DNA of 64,000 nucleotides from Tretioscincus oriximinensis (Eukaryota > Chordata > Lepidosauria > Squamata > Gymnophthalmidae): positions 948,275 to 1,012,274 of the forward strand of contig JAJVDF010000282.1 of NCBI GenBank assembly GCA_022410635.1, read 5' to 3'. The position numbers and the translations under genes are program-made. Positions within the stretch are counted from its first letter, which is position 1. The number at the start of each line of letters is the position of its first letter. Shown piece after piece: positions 37,405-48,207 of the stretch. Below the pieces are notes generated by a model. That model worked only from the letters and a program-made list of their open reading frames with translations. It was not told where the DNA came from and did no database searches.

Positions 37405-37976
37405 TAAAACAACAGTAACACAGCAAACGTGATCAATATGCTGGATTTTGTATCAACTATCACTAGTCAAACACTTCCCAAGTGTCTAGGACTGAGTGAT
37501 GTATCTTCGAATAATGTGGGCAGATCCCAATAAAGTGGCCTTTTGAAGTTGACAGATGGAGATTTTGTCAATGCCTACTGAGATCTTTTGGTACTGCACC
37601 CAAGTTCTATTCTCAAGTCCTCATATCTGGTTGCTGTCTCCAACTATTTCTCCTCGATTCTACTATCCCCTGGANTTGCAATATCCTTTTTCTTTTTCTC
37701 TACAATTATAACGTCCAGAGTATTGTGTTCTAACTTTCGATCAATCTGCAACCTGAAATCCCATAGTAGTTTTGCCTGTTCATTTTCAACAACTTTTTCT
37801 GGCTTATGATCCCACCAGTTCTTTGCCACTGGTAGGTGATACTTCTGGCATAGGTTCCAGTGGATCGTTTGTGCCACAGTGTTGTGCCTCTGCCTGTAGT
37901 CAGTGTTTGCTATCTTTTTGCAGCAGCTGAGTATTTGGTCGATGGTTTCATCAGCTTTTTTGCAGAGGTGACACTT
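37294..37976 (-). mobile_element. R4/Dong-like LINE fragment, copy 1
   Basis: The minus strand encodes CHLCKKADETIDQILSCCKK, then a run including VAQTIHWNLCQKYHL, VVENEQAKLLWDF, IDRKLEHNTLDVIIVEKK and PGDSRIEEK, the C-terminal domain typical of R4/Dong-type non-LTR retrotransposons as I recall them. After a frameshift near 37645 the frame continues LETATRYEDLRIELG to a stop near 37578. The 3' UTR (37403-37577) ends in a long AAC/AAT trinucleotide tail (37295-37402). Class assignment is from memory. Confidence 0.6.
37295..37402. repeat. Trinucleotide array (TTG/ATC/ATT)n
   Basis: Composite of TTG, TTATCG and a pure ATT run of about 16 units at the right end. It forms the tail of the adjacent reverse-oriented LINE fragment. 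Confidence 0.95.
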
Positions 37977-38178
37977 TATTATTGTTGTTGTTGTTGTTGG
38001 CAAAAAAAACCCCAGTAATACACAGCAAACAAGATTAATATGCTGGATTTCATACAACAAAATCCCAAGTCGAACACTTCCCAATCATCTAAGACTATGT
38101 GATGTATTTTTGTATGATGCGTGCAGATCAGATTAAGGTGGCCCCTTGCAACTGACAGATCGTGATTGTGTCAATATT
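37977..38178 (-). mobile_element. R4/Dong-like LINE 3' UTR, copy 2
   Basis: The blocks ACACAGCAAAC, ATATGCTGGATTT, AACACTTCCCAA, GTGATGTAT, GCAGATC and GACAGATC repeat those of copy 1 at 37418-37580. Its trinucleotide tail (TTATTATTGTTG...) at 37977-38000 abuts the truncated coding end of copy 1. Similarity stops near 38178, the 5' truncation point. Confidence 0.7.
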
Positions 38179-38196
38179 TATTGTTTTCAAATGCTG

Positions 38197-38222
38197 GCTG
38201 AGATGATGATGATGATGATGAT
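38197..38222. repeat. (GAT)n microsatellite
   Basis: About eight tandem GAT units; a similar run lies at 37220-37266. Confidence 0.85.
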
Positions 38223-41200
38223 TATATGGAGGATAGTCTGTTATTCAAGTTACAAAAAAGCAGATGAGTGAATGATCTAAAAATAAATAAATAAAATAGG
38301 ACTCACATATGGATAGCCAAATAGTTTATTTTAATGCTTCCACTGAACTGAGATTATTTTGAGTGATATAATAGTGTGCTGGCTCTTATTTGTATTTCCT
38401 TCCTGCTGATTTTTGTTGCTTTACTCTCTTCCTAATGTTAAAAAAAAAGTTGAGACTGTTGTACGCATTAAGAAATTATGCTAAGAATATCTGTGTATCA
38501 GACATTTTTGCTATTCTTGTTAACTAAAAAGTGGTTTAGTTAAATCTGGTTTGAGGACAACTTTGGGTGGGCCTGGCTTTTTGTTTGACTGACCAGTCTA
38601 TGGCATATTCATCTACCTTTGACAATTGGCTAAAACAGTATCTCAACACAGCCTTGAATAGGTAACATGCCTGTACCACTGTCATGGTGATTTTATTGGT
38701 GTAGGCTGGAGCGATTGCTCTCTCTCCCTCATAAAGCAAAATGCCTGTGTTATGAAAATTCAGAATGCATCTTTTAAACTATTTTTAATGACATTGAGAG
38801 TCACAAAAGTGAGATATGCAAGCGAAGAATCGTGTCTTTACAGGATGATGCAGTACCCTATTTGCGCGCTGAACCAATGGCAGGCCTGATGTCAGTCACT
38901 TTGGAGACCTTTAGACCTCCGTGCTCATTTATTGCTCAAATGTACCAGCTCTGCTTCAGCATTATGAAGATCATCTGTCAACACTCTGAGATACTCTCCT
39001 TTGTTATTAAGCTTGTGATGCTCTACACACTGTCAGNTTTTTTGCCAATTATAGTTAAGGTACAATAGTGTATTCACTGGATCAGAGTCTCTCACTGGCA
39101 GTGGAGGGATGATTTGTAAGTCTTTATTCATCTGAATTGTACAATAGAATACCTGAGGAATGCAAATAACCTCTCTGAGGACGCGGTAGAAAAGCCCTTA
39201 AAATGACTCTAGCACTTTTATTATTTGGAATTGGTGTTTTAGAGAAAGTAATTATTTCTTATCTTTTCCCACAGCATTCTTAGTTTTCGTTCTGGTGCCC
39301 AGTTTGGGATTTTGGAAATTTAAACATGTATTAAAATTGCTTTTGTTCGCGTTTTATTACGGGTGGTTGTTGCCTTGCTATAAATATACCAGATGACATT
39401 ATCTCCATTTGTGAAGAAGAGAGCATATGTACAGTCTGATCTAGGTAACAAAAATGGCAAAGCTCACACAGGTCTTGGATTTGCTGTTTTCAACTAAGGG
39501 CCACAGGAGGCCAAAACCCAGTACAAAAATTTCGCTCTTGCGCTTTCTGATAAGATGCTGTGTGGATAAAACAGCTCACGGTGGCGAGTTCTCCAACTCT
39601 GCTGATGGTCTACACAAAACAGAGCAGCTCAAAATGAGCTTGAGATTGTCTCTTGGGTGAAAGCGGAACAATTCATGGTGGGAATGTATTGCAAGTCTTT
39701 CGTATTTCGTTAAAAATAAAAATGGGCATTTTTAAAGGATTTTTTTCTGAGTAAAATGCCATTGTGATTACTTGGTGCCCCATAAATCTACAACAGGAAT
39801 TTCTCCATCTTTTCTATATTGCTGGCATAATGTCTTTAATGAAAAGAAGGGTTCGCCAAGTGCTTCCCCAAATTAAAAGTATCTATTAATTAGTATAAAG
39901 CCGGGATGTGTGTTTTGTGGGGAATGGACATTATGTGGACATTACAGTGACGATTGCTGAGATGCCTGTTAGCAATAGTGCGAATGGCTTTTGTAGAGAA
40001 TTCCAACTGGCACATGTTCCCCGGTTTAAAATTTCAAGAATTTTGAGTATAGGTTATGACTGGGTTAAGGATATTTCTGATGGCCAGGAAGTAGTTTGAA
40101 CTGTTGTCTTTCAGATACTTATTCCATACATTCAATTACTGAATTAGTAATGCCCCAAACTGGATTCTGCTTCATTCTGTTTGTAACAGACCTAAATCTG
40201 TTACCATCAGAACAGTTCGGTCCCAAATATTATGCCATCTGGTAGAGAGTGAGATTTGTTGAACCTCTATCATTAGTGCCTGTAGCATTCCTTTCTCTTG
40301 CACCTCATGTTCCTTCTACCTTAATGCCGATACTGTAAAAGCTGTGCAGCCCTACATTCTGGACAAGGCCAGGCTGAACCATTGTGAAAGGCAGCATGAA
40401 GGCCCACAAACTCTCCCAACTAGCCAAGCATGCAGATATATGGAACTCCAGGTCCGGGAATAACAATTAAGACTGTTCCAAGAGTAGAGCTATTCATGTT
40501 CTTGTCCTTGGGTTGTCAAAATGAATTTTAGTTCACCAGGACTAGAGGACCCAGGCTAGAGTAATCCAAGAGATATTCCAAATGTTTAGTTTGGGAAGTT
40601 TGCGGTGTATGAGAGGAGAGAAGGAGATGTCACATGCTATTGAGCCCCTCTCCAGCTCTCAATCAGACAAAATCCCAAATTTTAAGTACACTTTTTTTTA
40701 ACTTAAACAAAGACATTCAAAAGGCATCTTTCTGCACCAACCAGTTTGTAGCAAACCTGGTTTGGCTTATCTCTGCTAACATGTAATTCAAGAGAATTAA
40801 AAGGGATTTGTGTAAATTGTATCCTAAAGTGTATTAGGAACTATTAAGTGTTTGCAATTGTTGGTGCTTTTAAAAACTGAAATAATTTTATGAACTCAAA
40901 GAGTAAAAACAGTAAAAATGGCAGTAAAACAACATTGAACTCTATGTATTAGAGTAAATAAGGATAAAATAGCCAGTGAAACACACACAGTTACTTGGGA
41001 GGGGGGAGTACCTGTAACAGTGTAAAGTCTGTGTCGTGTGGATAGTTCTGTGAAAAACTGTTGAGGATAGATGCAAAGGAATCTGAAATTGTCAGCAAAC
41101 TATCCAGCAAATAAAATGACTGATGGGAGATTATGTAACATGATTGAAAAATCTTGTTTGTCAGGAGGTACCAGAATTATAAAACTTGTAATATATTGTA

Positions 41201-42125
41201 AAGGTATGACCAAGGCACATTAAAACCACACTGATAAACTGGATTAAAAGGAAATTCTGCAATAAACATGTGCTGGCCAGAAAAGGAGAGAATTCAGCGG
41301 AGATTTGAGGCAGTGCATGCACACTCATCTGAAATTCAAGACAAGATATGCCCACTGGAGCTCAGACACACAAAGGGAGGGGAAAAAGCAACCAATCAGG
41401 AGACTATGCATGCAAGTTTTCTGGTATACAATGGAGCAGGAATACAATTCCCTGCAGATACCTCAGGTCCTCATTGTGGTAACGCAGGAAGGTGAGGACT
41501 GATATGCAATTGGGTTAGTCTGAATTTAAAATAAATTTCAGATTTGAACAGCTCATCTGGAAGGGGTCCAAGTCTGCATCCCGATGTTACTTTCTTATTC
41601 CAGTAATACTTGGATATTCAAGAATTATCCATTGCTTTATTCCAAAATGTCTGATTACAGTGAAATAAATAAGTGAAATCTGAATACATTTCTAATCATG
41701 TAATGGCTCCAATCTCTTCCTAGGTTTTGCTTTGGCAAATGCAGGTGGTGAATTTATTGTTTCATGGGGTTCTGTTTTTTTTTTAAAAGAGTGGTAGTAT
41801 ATCACACCTGTTTGTTTCAGTATTTCTTTTCTTAAAACTATTTAACTTGGTAACTTGAAGCAGCATCTTGCATGGTGTAGCAAGCAACAATTTATTCCTT
41901 AGATAAAGCAATTGTCTATCAAGGAGCTAATGTACTGCTATTTACAAAATAACGATGCTCCATATCTAGACAAACTATCAGTTAATTTAACATTGAGTAG
42001 TGGTTTTCCATTAAACATACACCAACAGTTCATTTCAGGTTCCCTCAAACTACTGCTTCAATTTTGTCCCTCCTTTACTGTGTAACAAGGTGCAGAGGGC
42101 TGGTTGATTGTGATACACTTATATA

Positions 42126-42275
42126 GGGTTACCAGACAAAATCTGGGATAAATGTTTGCACCTTTAATGGGTGTGAAAAAGTAATCCCGCCTTCCATTAG
42201 AAGCTGCACTTAGTGACANTTCCTTTCTTCTATAGCTATTAAAAGTGCAAACTTCTATCCAGATGTTACCTAGTA
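42126..42275. mobile_element. Small TIR element (MITE-like)
   Basis: The left end TAGGGTTACCAGAC, ATCTGGGATAAATG and TTTGCACCTTT is inverted at the right end as AAAAGTGCAAACTTCTATCC, AGATG and TTACCTA. The arms are about 35-45 bp with an indel in the right arm. No target duplication is visible. Confidence 0.55.
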
Positions 42276-42497
42276 AAACTACGGTGTGGGAAGCTGTTGT
42301 CATGTGAGCCAAGTGATTTGGCCAGTTTAAGTATCCCAGCTGTTTATTACCTCTCATTGTGTAATATGAAGAATAACTGTAGACCAGGGTTTGGGTTTTG
42401 GGGGGGGTTATTTTTGGCACAGTCTTTTTATACAGGAAAAAAGAACTTATTTTTTGCCCTACTATCATTTCAAATCAAAATTACTGATTCTAATGTG

Positions 42498-42557
42498 TTG
42501 GAACTCAAGTATCCAAGCATGAGTGCTGAAGAGAAAGCAAAGTATCTGGAAGAGAAA
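42498..42557 (+). pseudogene. Partial duplicate of OLA1 exon 45309-45449
   Basis: This 60-bp block inside the giant intron encodes LELKYPSMSAEEKAKYLEEK. The true exon, 2,881 bp downstream at 45379-45438, encodes [20 protein letters not shown]. The alignment is ungapped and about 80-85% identical, with an 18-base identical stretch (ATGAGTGCTGAAGAGAAA). Similarity starts and stops inside the exon, and no clear acceptor or donor flanks it, so it is most simply a degraded partial duplication. The frame is open, so a cryptic exon cannot be excluded from sequence alone. Confidence 0.8.
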
Positions 42558-42729
42558 CCTTTGACATCAGTACATTAAAATGTTTCTTCATGCATTTCTT
42601 TGATCATGCTGGTTGATTCTTTCCATTACTATTGCTGTGTAAGGGTAAAATCCATAATTTATAACAAATGTTTCCCTTATCTACAATGGGAAGGCATCTG
42701 CACATTTAAAAATATCCAAAGATTCATTT

Positions 42730-43420
42730 ATTTATTCTTCCCCCCATATTTTTATCTCGCCCTATATCCCAAAATCTCAGGGCAAAACACTGCAATTAAA
42801 AATAGTGGAAGTGCCAAAGATTGCTGTGAATGGTTCAGTCTCAACAGCTGTTCTGAACATGTAGTGAAAGTCTGATGCACTTCAGGAGTAGTTGGGGGAA
42901 GAGAGATTATTTCATTATCTAGTGGGATACCTAACCTGTTCCCTTTCATTTTGTTATTGAATGTGTTGGCAAAACCTAAGGCATCAGCATAAGTGAGAAG
43001 ACCCAAGATGTTAAAGGTCTTATGGGTTAGGGTTAGCAGATAGAGTTGAGATCAGTAGTGAATTGGAAGCCAGTACAGCTCTTTTAAGATCGGCATTTTG
43101 TGCACCTAGCCAGTTGTCCAATCAGCAACTGTATTCTGCAGCAGCTGCAGCTTCTAAGACAACTTCAAGAGCAATACCACGTATAATATGGTATGGATTA
43201 CTGTGGCCAAGTCATCTTCGCCAGAGTGGGCTGCATCTGATGAACCAGGTGTAATTAGAAGTAGGTCTACAGATGTTAAGAAACTGTCTTTCAGTTGAGA
43301 GGCCCATTTGTGAAGCCCTGTGTCAGCTGTGAAGAGGGTTAAGCGCCCTCTACAAGCTTTTTCTTCCTCCTCCTCCCACCTTCTCCTTCGGGATTCAGGC
43401 ATAAGTGAAGAATCCAAGAA
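42730..43420. mobile_element. LINE-derived sequence (CR1/L2 clade)
   Basis: A LINE-tail-like start (TTTATCTCGCCCTATATCCC, AAAATCTCAGGGCAA) is followed by GAATTGGAAGCCAGTACAGC, GCAACTGTATTCTGCAGCAG, CTGCAGCTTCTAAGACAACT and GATTACTGTGGCCAAGTCAT. That is the order of a noncoding or antisense LINE segment common in sauropsid genomes. It ends in a TCC-rich stretch. Fragment boundaries are approximate. Confidence 0.5.
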
Positions 43421-43457
43421 TACCCCCACCCACTCATTCCAGATGTTGTACTTATCA

Positions 43458-43735
43458 TATGAACATAAGGGGAGCCCTGCTAAATGGGGCCATGGCCCAT
43501 CGAGTCCAGCAATCTCTCACCAATGGCCTATCAAATGCATTAAGATAGTCTCAAGCAGAAGGAAAAAAAATCCTCACCTGTTGCTGATTCCCTCCAAAGG
43601 GTATTTCAGGAATACTACCTGTTTTCCCATCCTAATAACCATTGATACACCTGCCATTCATGAATTTATCTAATCCTGCCTTGAAGCTACCCAGGCTGCT
43701 AGCTATCCTTTCCAGAACATTAAAGCCCCATGAAA
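43458..43735 (-). mobile_element. CR1-family LINE 3' region, reverse
   Basis: TATGAACATAAGGGGAGCCC, TGCTAAATGGGGCCATGGCC, ATCGAGTCCAGCAATCTCTC, then TCTAATCCTGCCTTGAAGC and GCTGCTAGCTATCC match 6895-7430 in order, with the central part shortened. Confidence 0.75.
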
Positions 43736-44423
43736 GATAGACTTACCCACCGACCCCCCAACTTCACAAACTTGCAACCCTATATGCACGACATCTCTGT
43801 CTTGTTGGGGATTCAGCTTCAATTCATTGCCCCCCCCATCTACGCCATTTCTGCCCCCAGACATTTGTCAAACACTTCAAGCTGCTCTCCTGATTCAGAG
43901 AGGGCTTGCAGCTGCAGCGAAATACATAGAACAAATTCTGTTTGTGGGAATTTAGGTGGAGGAGTTTTCCTGAAACAACCCAGTGAGAATAATGACTAAA
44001 TAGAGGGGGAAGAACTGGAAATTTCAAGAGGATAAGTAGATGGAGGTAATATACTGGAATCCTGAGGAAGAGAACTTCACATTGCAATACTTTTTCAAAA
44101 TATTATTTCTAATAGCTGCTATCAGGGCCTACTTTACTGTTACACATTAGGGAAGCAGANCTTGTGATACTACCGTGTGTTTGTCCAAGTCTATGTATTC
44201 ATATAGATTCGGTTCTGGACACATTTTGTGAGAAGTCCCATCGTGATTTTCTCTTTCAATTAAGAGGCTATGCTGTGAGGTGCAGATGATGGGGAGACAG
44301 ACGGGACTTGGAAAAACGGGACTTGCTCCTGAGTTTATTATTTGTCATACAATAATTGAGGCAGAGCGTAGATGTTTCTTGGTCCGTAACCTTTTTTGCT
44401 GTTGGGACTAGAAATTGCCATAA

Positions 44424-44893
44424 TCTGTACATATAATAAAACACACATCAAAGAGTTCAACATTCTGAGGTATACTGAACAGTGACAGGGCTTGGAACTT
44501 TGGCAGCTTCCAGAGAAGAAGAGGAAGATAAGCAGGAAGGAGGGAAAGACAGAGGAACGATGGAGGAAAGAAAGAAAGGGAGAAGGGAAGAAGAAAGAAC
44601 GAAAGAAGGAATATATAAGGAAGATAAGATGGAAGGAAAGAAGGAAGACAAAGAAAGAGGCAAGGAAGAAGGAAATGAAGTTGGGAAGGAAGAAAGAAGG
44701 ATAGAAAGAAGGGAAGAAGGAAGGATAGAGAGAAAGAAAGAAAAGAAGAAAGTAAAATGGAAAGAAAAAGCAGCATGTGAAAGAGGGATGGATGGGGGCA
44801 AAAGAGAGAGGGGTGGAGACATGGATGGAAGCAACGGGAAGGAGATGCTAGAGCCTGTTGCATTACTGTAATGCAACGGGCTGATTCCGCTAA
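44424..44893 (+). mobile_element. Helitron-like non-autonomous element, copy 1
   Basis: Starts TC after an A, with AATAAAA close behind, and ends in a strong hairpin (44853-44881: GCCTGTTGCATTAC, T loop, GTAATGCAACGGGC; 14 bp paired allowing one G-T) followed by TGATTCCGCTAA and a T. Helitrons insert between A and T, start TC and end CTRR with a hairpin about 10 bases upstream; all of these are met. There are no inverted ends or target duplication. The middle is a 270-bp purine-rich GAAG/GGAA array. The second copy is at 53854-54279. Confidence 0.75.
44510..44780. repeat. Purine-rich (GAAG/GGAA/GAAA) tract
   Basis: Almost pure purine strand over about 270 bp. It produces spurious long open frames on both strands (Lys/Glu/Arg-rich and Ser/Leu/Phe-rich). 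Internal to the Helitron-like element. Confidence 0.95.
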
Positions 44894-45308
44894 TAAATAA
44901 AAGGGAGCCCAACAACAAGTTCAGTTTGAACAAACTTCTGGGTCTATAGGAAAGTCTTATTTTTTCAATAGATAAAAGAAGCTAGAACCATCCAAGTGTA
45001 TTTCCAATCCCTTCATTTCAACTCATTTATAGCCGTAGCCAAATTTTGAAGCATGTTTAAAAATCTGTTCGTGTTTCGCCCAGATTATAATGTGTGGGAA
45101 TGAAAGCAGATAACAGTAAAATATTAATGGTGTACACCTGAAGCAATTGCTGCCTGCTAATGCCTTGACCTTGGAAAGCTATACACAAAAAGATGGCATC
45201 ATAAAACCGTGGAATTCTTATGAATATGTATGTGCTACTTGATAATAATGAATGTGGTACAGCCATGCATGCACTACAAGATAATGTTGTGCCCTTTTTT
45301 GTCTACAG

Positions 45309-45449
45309 GTTGATAAAAATTAAAGAGTGGGTGGACAAGTATGACCCAGGTGCCTTGGTCATTCCTTTTAGTGGCGCCTTGGAACTCAAGTTGCAAGACA
45401 TGAGTGCTGAAGAGAAACCGAAGTATCTAGAAGAGAACATGACACAAAG
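45309..45449 (+). CDS. OLA1: OLA1 coding exon, residues 243-290
   Basis: The acceptor is GTCTACAG. The first base G completes W243, and the exon reads [20 protein letters not shown] then SGALELK, ending LEENMTQ plus AG of serine 290. It covers the G5-like SGA region at the end of the nucleotide-binding core and the acidic helix linking to the TGS domain. The donor is GTTAAT, weak at +3 to +6, and no better GT fits the next exon's phase. At 141 bp (47 codons), skipping would join TG to T (Cys) and keep the frame. A degraded copy of its 3' half lies at 42498-42557. Confidence 0.97.
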
Positions 45450-46137
45450 GTTAATTAGCATTCATTTTCCCTACACTTTATTATCAACTATTTCCTTGCA
45501 GTAATTTAATTGCTTGCGCTGATAGAATAATAAATGACAGAGTAATTACCATTATAAAGAGGGAATCTTCTCCTTTCTTTACCATGAGACAGAGTGAAAA
45601 GATTTATTTTAAATTAAGTTTTTAACTGTCATCTGTCATCTCTGTACAGTGTTTTAATTATACCATAGGTATTAGTTATGTATGTTTTTAGAAAGAGCGA
45701 TCACCAAAATTCTCCGGTCATCCATCGAGAGGAGGCTGGAGAAGAAATGGTTGCTGTGCTTCCTCTGAACAACAGCAATAAATTATTTCACTGTTTCAGT
45801 TTTAGTCCAAGAATGCTTCTCTCGTGACTTGGAATCCAGGCCAGTCATGAACATGGGATCAAAATGCTGGCTTTATACTTTTTTTCTCCCCCAAATTTTT
45901 GGCAAATCAAACTGTGATTTGATGGTTGTTGTGTTATAAAAGCAGCTTGTTGGACCTGTACACCACACTTTTCCTATGCATTTCCTACAATTATCAATCT
46001 GCTTCAGAATATTAACGAGAAGGAAGGTCCCGTTTGCTTTCAAATGGCTAGTGCATTTCCCCCAAGAAACCCCGCGCCTGAGCCGTTGGGATTTTCCTTG
46101 TGCTTAAGTTGAATGGCCTTGTTTCGTTTTATTTTAG
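45450..46137 (+). other. OLA1 intron, 688 bp
   Basis: From the weak GTTAAT donor to TTATTTTAG. No repeats recognised. Confidence 0.95.
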
Positions 46138-46234
46138 TGCTTTACCAAAGATCATTAAGGCTGGGTATGCTGCACTCCAACTAGAATACTTTTTCACTGC
46201 AGGCCCCGATGAAGTGCGTGCATGGACCATCAGG
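46138..46234 (+). CDS. OLA1: OLA1 coding exon, start of TGS domain, residues 290-322
   Basis: The exon begins with T, completing the serine codon left by the previous exon, after the acceptor TTATTTTAG. It encodes [20 protein letters not shown] then [12 protein letters not shown], and ends at an AGG arginine codon before GTAAGA. This is the junction helix and first strands of the TGS domain, a ubiquitin-like fold that in the family is used for RNA or ribosome contacts. AWTIR is part of the family signature. F to Y at KAGY is the only obvious change from human. Confidence 0.98.
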
Positions 46235-48084
46235 GTAAGATTCATACTTATTCATCAGCTATATCCAGTTCCACACTATTGAATTCAGATTGATATCACT
46301 GACTTTGAAGTTTGTCATGGTGGCGGTTAGCTAGTCATTACAGATGAGGTTTTTGTCCAGGATAACTTTAATTATTTGTGAGCTGCTGAACAGTGAAAGT
46401 GGGGCTGCATTGATTGAGGAAGGTAACAATTGATTCTGCCTATTACATAGTCTGAATTTCTTCATCCTGTAGAATCTGTCTACCCTCCTCCTGTGGTCAG
46501 AGATAAGACATACCAGTATTGTGCTTGCTTAATCTGTGTGACTGGGTTTGTCTGCAGTGAAATTGATGTGCCTTTTCATTTTGTATTCGCTAAGTTTGTT
46601 TGGGTAGCGGGTGGGTTCTTCCCTCTTCTGCTTTGTTGGGATTACATTTTCAGCCATAAAAGCAATATAACATTGCTTTTATTTGAATATTTAGAGCTGT
46701 ATGTATTTGGATATTTTAATACGATCCCATCGCGTGCTTACAGGCATCTAAAAACTGTAATATTGGTACATACTGATTGCAGTCAGAATGGCTAATTTAT
46801 TCCCTGAGGACAGTGCAAGATGAAACCTACAAAAATTTGCTTTCTAAATGTAAACATATTTCAGTACAGAGGAGAGTTTTTCAGGATGCATGTAGCTTAA
46901 AGACTACAGAAATGAATGCCATGAAAATGTAAATTCCAAAAGAACAAATACATCAGGCTGTCCTTACCTCAGTCACCCTAATGGATATGTGGATAAAATT
47001 TAATTTCTATATTTATCTTTTCCCAGAATCCTATAATGTGGTGTGTGCCAATTTGAAATGGAATAATTTAAATCATTTGAATAAAATCATTTTTAATAAA
47101 AATAACAATGTGGATAATTAGTGTCTAAAGTTANGTTGTTATTATTATGAGAAGTATAAATTTACAATAAATTTCCTGTGACTTGGCTCAGTGTTTTCAA
47201 CAACACTTGTGTATCTGGTAGCAAAGCCCTTCCTTTGCCAGAAATCTGAAAGCTGGTTTGTCTTAAGACTGATTGTAAGAATCTATGATTTAATGTGCTG
47301 AGATATTTAGTCAGGTAAGCATCAGTGAGTCTCCATATTAACCCAATACATCTTTTATTGTAAAAACTATGCTTTACAGTGTCAGACTCCTTAGCACTTT
47401 AACATGGTTTATTAAGCAGCCTTTAGGTCACCATTATTTCTCAAATTTCTCTCCATGCTTGTGTGTGCATAGAATAGATGCCCTTGCAGTTTAACACACG
47501 AAGCAATTATAATGCATTCTTCGTAATTTAAATTTATCAGATCCATTTGCATGTAAATAGCTGGTTATGGATTGTTTCAAGTTATATTGCATTTAAAACA
47601 TACCATTTAATGACCTGAAAATTTTCATTTGTTGTATTTATTTATTTATTTTAGTACTGTTTTGTTTGGCTGTGTCTATATTTCGATGTAATGAATTATC
47701 TTTTGAGAACGTTAAGATAATTAGAAGCATTTATTTGAAATCTCGAGCAAGGCAGTGCAGGTTTTTGTTATTTGACACGTTACTTTTTTCCCCCTTGAAA
47801 ACGGAATTTCTTTACCCTGTATCTAAAATCAATACCACTGATGATGCGCATCAGGAAATAAAGAAAGCTTACTCTTCTTTAATATCAGTTTGTTTATCTT
47901 TGTAAAAAGAATCTGTTTATGAACCCACTATTGATAACTATTCATTTGGGTCCTTGACATTTTTACTGATGGACAACCAGGTTTCAGCAGATCTTGAAAG
48001 CACATTTCAATAGAGAAATCTCTCTTCCTCTATAATCAATCTTCCTGAATACAATTTATTTTCTCCCGGTTTTCCCTTCAATAG
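46235..48084 (+). other. OLA1 intron, 1,850 bp
   Basis: From GTAAGA to TTCAATAG. AT-rich with no recognisable repeat or gene. Confidence 0.95.
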
Positions 48085-48207
48085 AAAGGAACCAAGGCTC
48101 CCCAGGCAGCAGGGAAGATTCACACTGATTTTGAAAAGGGATTCATTATGGCTGAAGTAATGAAATTTGAAGATTTTAAAGAAGGAGGTTCAGAATCGGC
48201 CGTCAAG
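48085..48207 (+). CDS. OLA1: OLA1 coding exon, TGS domain core, residues 323-363
   Basis: This 123-bp exon in phase 0 follows CCCTTCAATAG and has a GTGGGC donor. It encodes [20 protein letters not shown] then [21 protein letters not shown], 41 residues. [12 protein letters not shown] is the TGS-domain signature of YchF proteins. Differences from the human protein lie in the surface loop (YEDFKEEGSENAVK in human). The preceding intron is 1.85 kb and the following one 4.3 kb. Confidence 0.98.

Larger units (their letters stand above)
13632..45308 (+). other. OLA1 giant intron, 31.7 kb
   Basis: From GTGAGT to GTCTACAG. The start of it (13650-17640) and the stretches 22750-24500, 25250-27700, 28300-30590, 31700-33760, 34100-35370, 36300-37290 and 38200-41900 hold no element or gene that I can support; they are AT-rich. 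The rest is accounted for by the SINE, LINE, MITE, microsatellite and Helitron entries. No host coding ORF inside it shows family similarity except the exon fragment at 42498. Confidence 0.9.

Noticed and set aside
37644..38084. A 146-residue minus-strand ORF with a CxxC motif as a novel gene
   Set aside because: It runs from one LINE copy's UTR through a trinucleotide tail into a second copy's truncated coding region; retrotransposon-derived.
44408..44933. Long open frames on both strands, up to 158 residues
   Set aside because: They are products of the purine-rich tract; residues are almost only Lys/Glu/Arg on one strand and Ser/Leu/Phe/Pro on the other.
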